A stretch of DNA of 45,319 bases from an uncultured Collinsella sp. (GTDB taxonomy: Bacteria > Actinomycetota > Coriobacteriia > Coriobacteriales > Coriobacteriaceae), in NCBI GenBank assembly GCA_902495085.1, contig CABUWA010000003.1, positions 1 to 45,319 on the forward strand. Reading direction: 5' to 3'. Each line of letters begins with the position of its first letter. Positions within the stretch are counted from its first letter, which is position 1. This document shows, piece by piece, positions 40,342-45,319 of the stretch. The notes beneath the pieces are model-generated. The model was given only the letters and a program-made list of their open reading frames with translations. It was not told the origin of the DNA and did no database searches. The translations under genes were made by a program, and so were the position numbers.

Positions 40342-40641
40342 TTAGACGAGCTTAATCTTCTCGATGTCCTTGCGCGAGGACTCGCGATACAGCGAGAACT
40401 TGCGGCCGATAACCTGGACGACCTCGGCATGGCAGCGGTCGGCGAGCTCTTCGGCGGCCTCGCGGGCGGAAAGGCTGGAACCATCGAGTACGGAGCACTT
40501 AACGAGCTCGTGCTTCTCCAGGTAGGCGACCGTCTGCTCGACGGTGCCCTCGTTGATGTCGGACTTGCCGATGATGATGGCGGGGTTGAGGTGATGGGCC
40601 ATGCTGCGAAGCTGCTTGACCTGGGCTCCTGTCAGTGCCAT
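40342..40641 (-). CDS. yhbY: YhbY-type CRM-domain RNA-binding protein
   Basis: A 99-residue single CRM-domain protein that binds pre-50S ribosomal particles. Typical features are the start L-T-G-A-Q-V-K-Q-L-R-S-M-A-H-H-L-N-P, then I-I-I-G-K-S-D-I-N-E-G (the G-K-x-G-like loop with S-D in place of G), and V-I-G-R-K-F-S-L-Y-R at the end. It is monocistronic, with its own terminator towards the SARP-like gene. The ATG has a GAAAGCGAG site. Confidence 0.93.
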   Translation of the reverse strand: MALTGAQVKQLRSMAHHLNPAIIIGKSDINEGTVEQTVAYLEKHELVKCSVLDGSSLSAREAAEELADRCHAEVVQVIGRKFSLYRESSRKDIEKIKLV

Positions 40642-40823
40642 GGGTTCTCGCTTTCTATGTTATGGGGCGCCCCTCGATGGGGCCTTAATCTACGTGAGCT
40701 GTCCCACGATAGCGCAGGAACGGCGCGGTGTGGGGCGTGTTTGCCCAGTTCAAAAAGAATGCGGATGCCGAGCGGGAGAACAGCGCGGGTTACAGGCGGA
40801 CGCGTACGGCGGCCGAAAGCGGT

Positions 40824-41711
40824 CTATGGACGGCCCGAAGAGACCGGCTCCCATGCAATAAACGCCCAACGGACCTTGCGGACGTGGTCGAGCATGTAGC
40901 GCCCCTGCGGCACGCCCTTGGACCCTGGCTCGCCGGCATGGGGATTCTCAATCATATGCTGAGCGACGTAGTCGCGCAGGTGGTCGATCTTATCCTCGTT
41001 ACCGTGCTCGAGCATGCGGGAGAAGTCCGCCACGCCCGCTTCAAGGCTATCGAAGGTATCGCGACGAGGCGATTCAAAGTACGTAACCTGCGGCAGGGCA
41101 CCCATCTGAATGAGGATATTAAAGGCATACACAAAGCCATTACTGCAGGTAACCGAGGCACCGATGGCGTTCATCAGGTGCAAGTCATAGCGCGGGCTGG
41201 AGTTGGCGACCATCGTGACGGCACAACGCCGACGAGCCGTTCGATCAAGCTTGGCAAGCGCGCCTTTTAGGTTGGTCGTGGTGACAGAGCGACTGGCAAA
41301 GGCAACATCTACCGCTTTCGCGACCGGTCCAACCAAATCCCAGTCATCATCCCAAGCAAGCTCAAGCGGTGTAATGCGATCCTCGAGTCCATAGTACTCA
41401 ATGCCAGCATCAAGCGTGCCCAACATAGCAGGGGAAAAGTCAGCAGCAATCACGGGATGCCCGTCTTGCGCAAGCGGAATAGCAATCGACCCAGCCCCAC
41501 ACCCCATATCAAGCACGGATTCACCAGGCTTTAACGCCAACAGCTTCATAAAGTCCCGGGCATACGGAGCAGTTTCAAGCGGCCGAAAATGCCGAGCCCT
41601 TTTGTCCCACTCAAAAGAATCATCAGCCCGCCGCCGACCAGCCTGCAAGCGCATCCATTCGCCATTCCAATCCGCAGAAAGCAGCTCAGAACGAATCAAA
41701 TCATCAGCCAC
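40824..41711 (-). CDS. Class I SAM-dependent methyltransferase
   Basis: A 295-residue soluble methyltransferase. Motif I is V-L-D-M-G-C-G-A-G-S, followed by the acidic end of strand 2 (V-I-A-A-D-F-S-P-A-M-L). The C-terminal part has no recognised substrate domain. The substrate is unknown; the family covers small molecules, lipids, RNA and proteins. The start is GTG behind GAGGGGG. A minus-strand terminator at 41731-41762 separates it from the gene upstream, so it has its own promoter or depends on read-through. Confidence 0.88.
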   Translation of the reverse strand: MADDLIRSELLSADWNGEWMRLQAGRRRADDSFEWDKRARHFRPLETAPYARDFMKLLALKPGESVLDMGCGAGSIAIPLAQDGHPVIAADFSPAMLGTLDAGIEYYGLEDRITPLELAWDDDWDLVGPVAKAVDVAFASRSVTTTNLKGALAKLDRTARRRCAVTMVANSSPRYDLHLMNAIGASVTCSNGFVYAFNILIQMGALPQVTYFESPRRDTFDSLEAGVADFSRMLEHGNEDKIDHLRDYVAQHMIENPHAGEPGSKGVPQGRYMLDHVRKVRWAFIAWEPVSSGRP

Positions 41712-41730
41712 GGGCCATCCCCCTCACAAC

Positions 41731-41762
41731 AAAAAAGCGACTCCTCCCAAAAGAAGAGCCGC
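41731..41762 (-). terminator. Minus-strand terminator upstream of the methyltransferase
   Basis: GCGACTC (41737-41743) pairs with GAGCCGC (41756-41762) with one mismatch. On the minus strand the stem is followed by TTTTTT (41731-41736). It would end transcripts arriving from the UPF0210 gene. Confidence 0.6.
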
Positions 41763-41876
41763 AACCAGCATATATCAGAAAGAACCGATCCAACGCCAAA
41801 CCGCCATATCGACCATGCAGTGCAGGAGCGAAGCGACTGCAACCGGGATAGAACTCAACCGAGGTCCCGTTGTGCG

Positions 41877-42010
41877 GGAGCCCCGGGGAGGGCAAATATA
41901 TAAGGTCGATCGCGAGTTCCGCACGAGCCGGAGAGCACTTAATGTGCTCTCCGTGCGAGTCAGGACTGTCCGAGCAGGCGACCTTATATATTTGCCCTCC
42001 CCGGGGCTCC
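41877..42010 (-). repeat. Nested inverted-repeat element, copy 2 (candidate structured RNA)
   Basis: Perfect 32-bp arms (41877-41908 and 41979-42010) flank a 70-base interior with a 9-bp hairpin GGAGAGCAC / GTGCTCTCC around an ATTAA loop (minus-strand sense). The three blocks shared with copy 1 lie at 41961-41969, 41936-41946 and 41914-41924. Outer ends share GGAGCCCCGG and AGGGC with copy 1, while the rest of the arms differ. On the minus strand it begins 15 bases after the stop of the UPF0210 gene. With the terminator at 41731-41762 it accounts for the 314-base gap. Confidence 0.8.
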
Positions 42011-42025
42011 TCGCCAGTCCCTCAG

Positions 42026-43390
42026 CTAGTTCTTCAGCGAGTTCAGCGGCGCCGGGAAGCGTCCACCGCGGTGGGCAAGCACGGTGCCGGCGTTGGGGTT
42101 CACCGGCATGATGGGCGCACGGCCAAACAGGCCGCCGTACTCGACGCAATCGCCCACGCCCTTGCCGATGGCGGGAATCACGCGGACGGCCGTGGTCTTG
42201 TTGTTGATGACGCCGATAGCCATCTCGTCGGCGATGATGCCGGCGATGGTCTCGACCGGGGTGTCACCGGGGATGGCGATCATGTCCAGGCCGACGGAGC
42301 ATACGCAGGTCATAGCCTCGAGTTTCTCGAGCGAAAGCGCGCCGGCCTCGACGGCGGCGATCATGCCGGCGTCCTCGGACACGGGGATAAAAGCGCCCGA
42401 GAGGCCGCCCACGCTGGAGCTGGCCATGACGCCGCCCTTCTTGACGGCATCGTTGAGCATGGCGAGCGCGCAGGTCGTGCCCGGGCCACCGCAGGTGCCA
42501 ACACCGATGATCTCGAGGATGCGGGCAACGGAGTCGCCGATGGCAGGCGTGGGGGCCAGCGACAGGTCGACGATGCCCTTCTCGACACCCAGGCGATGGG
42601 CGGCCTCGCGGCTCATGAGCTCGCCGGCGCGGGTGATCTTAAAGGCGGTCTGCTTAATCTTCTCGGCGACTTCCATCATCGATGCGGAATCGGGTAGCGT
42701 CTCCAGGGCTGCGGCCATAACGCCGGGGCCCGAAACGCCTACGTTGATGACGGCGTCGGCCTCGCCACCGCCGTGGACGGCGCCCGCCATAAACGGGGAG
42801 TCCTCGACCATATTGGCAAAGCAGACAAACTTGGAAGCGCCGACGGAGTCCTGGTCGGCCGTAAGCTTGGCGGCGTCGATGATGGTCTGAGCCGCCATGA
42901 GCACGGCATCCATGTTGATGCCGGCGCGCAGGCTGGCGACGTTGACGCTGGAGCAGACGCGGCTGGTGGTGGCGAGCGCCTGGGGGATGGACTGGATGAC
43001 GCGGCGGTCGGCGTCGCCGATGCCCTTCTGGACGAGTGCGGAGAAGCCACCCAGGTAATCGATGCCGAGCGTCTCGGCCGCGCGGTCGAGGGCATGCGCG
43101 ATGGGGGTGAGGTCCTCATCCTTGCAGCACGCGGCGATCTGCGCCACCGGGGTGACGGAAACGCGCTTGTTGACGATGGGGATACCGTATTCGCGCTCGA
43201 GGTTCTCGGCGGTCTCGACCAGGTGCTCAGCCGTGTGCGTCACGTGGTCGTAGATCTTCGTGCACATGCGGTCGAGGTTCTCGTCACCGCAACCCATGAG
43301 CGAAACACCCATGGTGATGGTCCTGATGTCGAGGTTCTGCTCCTCAACCATGCCGCGGGTTTCCGCGATTTCTGCGGGCGTGATCGCCAT
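42026..43390 (-). CDS. UPF0210 (PFL/DUF711) family protein
   Basis: A 454-residue protein of the UPF0210 family, distantly related to pyruvate formate-lyase folds; its function is not established. It starts M-A-I-T-P-A-E-I-A-E-T-R with TAGGAG upstream; the longer frame to 43447 crosses a hairpin and is rejected. Characteristic stretches are M-G-V-S-L-M-G-C, N-V-G-V-S-G-P-G-V, A-P-T-P-A-I-G-D-S-V-A and S-V-G-G-L-S-G-A-F-I-P-V-S-E-D. In many genomes a small ACT-domain protein (UPF0237) precedes this gene; here none does. It lies downstream of metH on the same strand, with a hairpin between. Confidence 0.92.
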   Translation of the reverse strand: MAITPAEIAETRGMVEEQNLDIRTITMGVSLMGCGDENLDRMCTKIYDHVTHTAEHLVETAENLEREYGIPIVNKRVSVTPVAQIAACCKDEDLTPIAHALDRAAETLGIDYLGGFSALVQKGIGDADRRVIQSIPQALATTSRVCSSVNVASLRAGINMDAVLMAAQTIIDAAKLTADQDSVGASKFVCFANMVEDSPFMAGAVHGGGEADAVINVGVSGPGVMAAALETLPDSASMMEVAEKIKQTAFKITRAGELMSREAAHRLGVEKGIVDLSLAPTPAIGDSVARILEIIGVGTCGGPGTTCALAMLNDAVKKGGVMASSSVGGLSGAFIPVSEDAGMIAAVEAGALSLEKLEAMTCVCSVGLDMIAIPGDTPVETIAGIIADEMAIGVINNKTTAVRVIPAIGKGVGDCVEYGGLFGRAPIMPVNPNAGTVLAHRGGRFPAPLNSLKN

Positions 43391-43436
43391 CCTTGCGCTC
43401 CTATCTGCCAAAACGAGCATAGTCTTATCTATTCTA

Positions 43437-43472
43437 ACGTGCCGCACGTGCCAAGTGGCGCGTGCGGCACGT
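43437..43472 (-). terminator. Hairpin between metH and the UPF0210 gene
   Basis: ACGTGCCGCACG (43437-43448) pairs perfectly with CGTGCGGCACGT (43461-43472), 12-base loop. There is no strong T-run on the minus strand, so termination is probable but not certain. Confidence 0.6.
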
Positions 43473-43498
43473 TTTGGTGCTCGGTTGTTTCCGTTGTG

Positions 43499-45319
43499 TT
43501 ACTGCCCAAAGACCTCTTCGGCGATGCGTGCACTCTCGGCGGCGTCCTTGGCGTAGTAGTCCGCGCCGATCTGCTTGGCGTATTCGGGGGTGAGCACGGC
43601 GCCGCCCACGATGATCTTGACGCCCGGCACCTCGGCATGAAGCAGCTTGATGGTCTCCTCCATGGCGACGACCGTGGTGGTCATAAGCGCCGAGAGGCCG
43701 ACGAGCTTGATGTCGCGCTCCTGTACGGTCCTGAGCACCTCCTGCGGGTCGACGTCACGGCCTAGGTCAAAGACGGTATAGCCGTAGTTATCGAGCAGCA
43801 TTTTGACGATGTTCTTGCCGATGTCGTGGATGTCGCCCTTGACGGTGGCCACGCAGATCTTGCCCTTGTCGGCAATCTCGCCGGCGGGCATCAGGCGCTT
43901 GATGGTGTCGAAGCCCACACGCGCGGCCTCGGCCGAGGCCATGAGCTGCGGCAAGAAGAACTTGCCCTGGTCAAAGAGGACGCCAACCTCGTCGAGGGCG
44001 GGGATAAAGTGGTTGTTGATGAGGTCCATGGCGTCGTGATCTGCCAGCAGACGCTCGGTCTCGGCCGCGATTTCGCCCTTGCGACCCGAGACGACCATGT
44101 GGCGGATGGGGTCGTCATCGGCGCTTACGGTGGTGCTTGCGGCAGCCGCGGCATCGCTCGATGCTGACTGAGCGGCCGCCGGGTTCGCGGCGATCTTATA
44201 CGGATCGGTCCAGCCGGCGTAGCGCTCGATGTATCCGGTCGAGCCTTCGTCCTCAACGCTCAACACGCGATAGCTGTAGACGGTGTCCATAAAGCGCTTG
44301 GAACCCGGGTTCATGATAGGGGCGTCCAGACCTGCGCCAAAGGCGGCGGCCAAAAAGACCGAGCCCAGCAGCGGGCGGGCAGGCAGACCAAAGCTGATGT
44401 TCGATACGCCGAGTGCGCACTTGACGTTCAGGCGCTCCTTGCACATAGACATGGCACGTAGAATCTGCTCAGCCTGGCGCTGGTTGGTCGAGGCGGTCAT
44501 GACCAGACAGTCGATGAGGATGCGGTCCGGGCCGATGCCGTAACGGGCGGCTTCGGCCACAATGCGCTCGGCGATGGCATAGCGTGCCTCGGCGGTATCC
44601 GGGATGCCGCCCTCGTCGAGCGTGAGGCCGACGACGTTGGTGCCGTAGTGGGCGACCAGCGGAAAAATCTCATCCATGATCTGCTGTTTGCCATTGACCG
44701 AGTTGATGATGGGCTTGCCGGCGTAGCGACGTACGGCGGCCTCGACGGCGGCGGGGTCGGTGGAGTCGATCTGCAGCGGCAACAGCGTGGAACCTTGGAG
44801 CTGCTCGGTCGCTTGCTGGATGACCTTGACCTCGTCGATCTCGGGCAGGCCCACGTTGACGTCCAGGATGTCGGCGCCCTGCTCCTGCTGGCTGATGCCC
44901 TGGCTCACGACGTAGTCCAGGTCGCCGTCGCGTAGGGCCTGCTGCAAGCGCTTTTTGCCGGTGGGGTTGATGCGCTCGCCGATGACGGCGATCTTGTGGC
45001 CGTCGCAGGGGAGGTCCACGACCGTCTGGGCGCTCGTGACCGACATGCTGGGCTTGCGGTGACGCGGGCTGGGCGTGTGGTTGTCGATAAGCGTGCGCAA
45101 GGCCGTCATGTGCGCCGGCGTGGTGCCGCAGCAGCCGCCCACGACGCTCACATCGTCCTCGATCATGCCGGCGACGGCCTCAGCGTACTCGGGTGCCTGG
45201 ATATCAAAGACGGTATTGCCGTCATCGTCAACGTGGGGCAGTCCCGCATTGGCCTGCACCATAACGGGCTTGTCGGTGACGGTGAGCATACGCGCGGCGA
45301 GTCCTCGGAGCTCGGCCGG
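43499..45319 (-). CDS. metH: Cobalamin-dependent methionine synthase MetH (5' end outside window)
   Basis: The enzyme transfers a methyl group from methyltetrahydrofolate via cobalamin to homocysteine. The frame is open to the window edge, so the N-terminus is missing. Visible are the end of the homocysteine domain with the zinc cysteines G-G-C-C-G-T-T-P, the pterin domain (I-G-E-R-I-N-P-T-G-K-K; D-I-L-D-V-N-V-G), an alanine-rich linker, the cobalamin cap, and the cobalamin domain with the ligand histidine in G-D-I-H-D-I-G-K-N. The protein ends right after the cobalamin domain (E-E-V-F-G-Q): the SAM-dependent reactivation domain of long MetH is absent. Reactivation must come from a separate protein or another route. 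Confidence 0.93.
   Translation of the reverse strand, partial: PAELRGLAARMLTVTDKPVMVQANAGLPHVDDDGNTVFDIQAPEYAEAVAGMIEDDVSVVGGCCGTTPAHMTALRTLIDNHTPSPRHRKPSMSVTSAQTVVDLPCDGHKIAVIGERINPTGKKRLQQALRDGDLDYVVSQGISQQEQGADILDVNVGLPEIDEVKVIQQATEQLQGSTLLPLQIDSTDPAAVEAAVRRYAGKPIINSVNGKQQIMDEIFPLVAHYGTNVVGLTLDEGGIPDTAEARYAIAERIVAEAARYGIGPDRILIDCLVMTASTNQRQAEQILRAMSMCKERLNVKCALGVSNISFGLPARPLLGSVFLAAAFGAGLDAPIMNPGSKRFMDTVYSYRVLSVEDEGSTGYIERYAGWTDPYKIAANPAAAQSASSDAAAAASTTVSADDDPIRHMVVSGRKGEIAAETERLLADHDAMDLINNHFIPALDEVGVLFDQGKFFLPQLMASAEAARVGFDTIKRLMPAGEIADKGKICVATVKGDIHDIGKNIVKMLLDNYGYTVFDLGRDVDPQEVLRTVQERDIKLVGLSALMTTTVVAMEETIKLLHAEVPGVKIIVGGAVLTPEYAKQIGADYYAKDAAESARIAEEVFGQ

Overview
The window reads as a chromosomal segment of a high-GC gut actinobacterium of the class Coriobacteriia. 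Collinsella is the best guess. The signs are the codon usage, the GatCAB operon, the tmRNA, the LPxTG pili, and the pairing of a DUF6110 protein with a metal ATPase. This assignment is inference from gene content. Both window ends cut genes: an endonuclease-fold protein at the left edge and metH at the right edge.

Region by region. 1-5.9 kb: a partial DUF559-like gene, a molybdenum-cofactor pair (moaA and a fused moaC-mobB), an MFS transporter and a HAD phosphatase, separated by repeated intergenic palindromes. 5.9-16.5 kb: an accessory sortase-pilus island. It has an AT-rich upstream region with a LytTR-type direct repeat, a large adhesin gene broken at a G7 tract, two pilin genes, a terminator, an AbiE-like regulator/nucleotidyltransferase pair, and then a class C sortase. 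16.5-20.4 kb: intergenic repeats, then gatC-gatA-gatB. 20.4-22.1 kb: a long nested inverted-repeat element and a DUF4143 ATPase with a palindromic promoter. 22.1-29.4 kb: an AraC regulator diverging from a two-gene ABC transporter, then a small membrane protein and a heavy-metal P-type ATPase. 29.5-32.8 kb: a RelB/VapC-like toxin-antitoxin pair, an unknown gene, tmRNA with inverted fragments of its 3' end downstream, and a patatin-like lipase. 32.9-36.9 kb: rplM-rpsI, glmM, a glucose-type EIIA and nagB. 37.2-45.3 kb: a 999-residue SARP-like regulator, yhbY, a methyltransferase, a second copy of the nested element, a UPF0210 gene and metH.

Three observations stand out. (1) The first pilus gene is interrupted by a run of seven G at 6567-6573, directly behind a perfect hairpin. 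Six or nine G would restore a single 1.1-kb-residue-scale (about 1104 aa) surface protein with signal peptide, so this looks like an ON/OFF slippage switch, here OFF. (2) Two nested inverted-repeat elements (20384-20526 and, on the other strand, 41877-42010) share three conserved sequence blocks at identical spacing while their stems differ by compensatory changes. This pattern is expected of a structured RNA or folded DNA element. (3) A 65-nt palindrome occurs three times with identical 19-bp arms and a 27-nt spacer.

Stretches over 300 bases without a gene are at 3169-3561, 5890-6393, 13251-13758, 16533-16878, 20381-20730, 31489-31919, 36829-37272 and 41712-42025. What each holds is given in the entries. 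No CRISPR array, rRNA, tRNA or insertion sequence was recognised.
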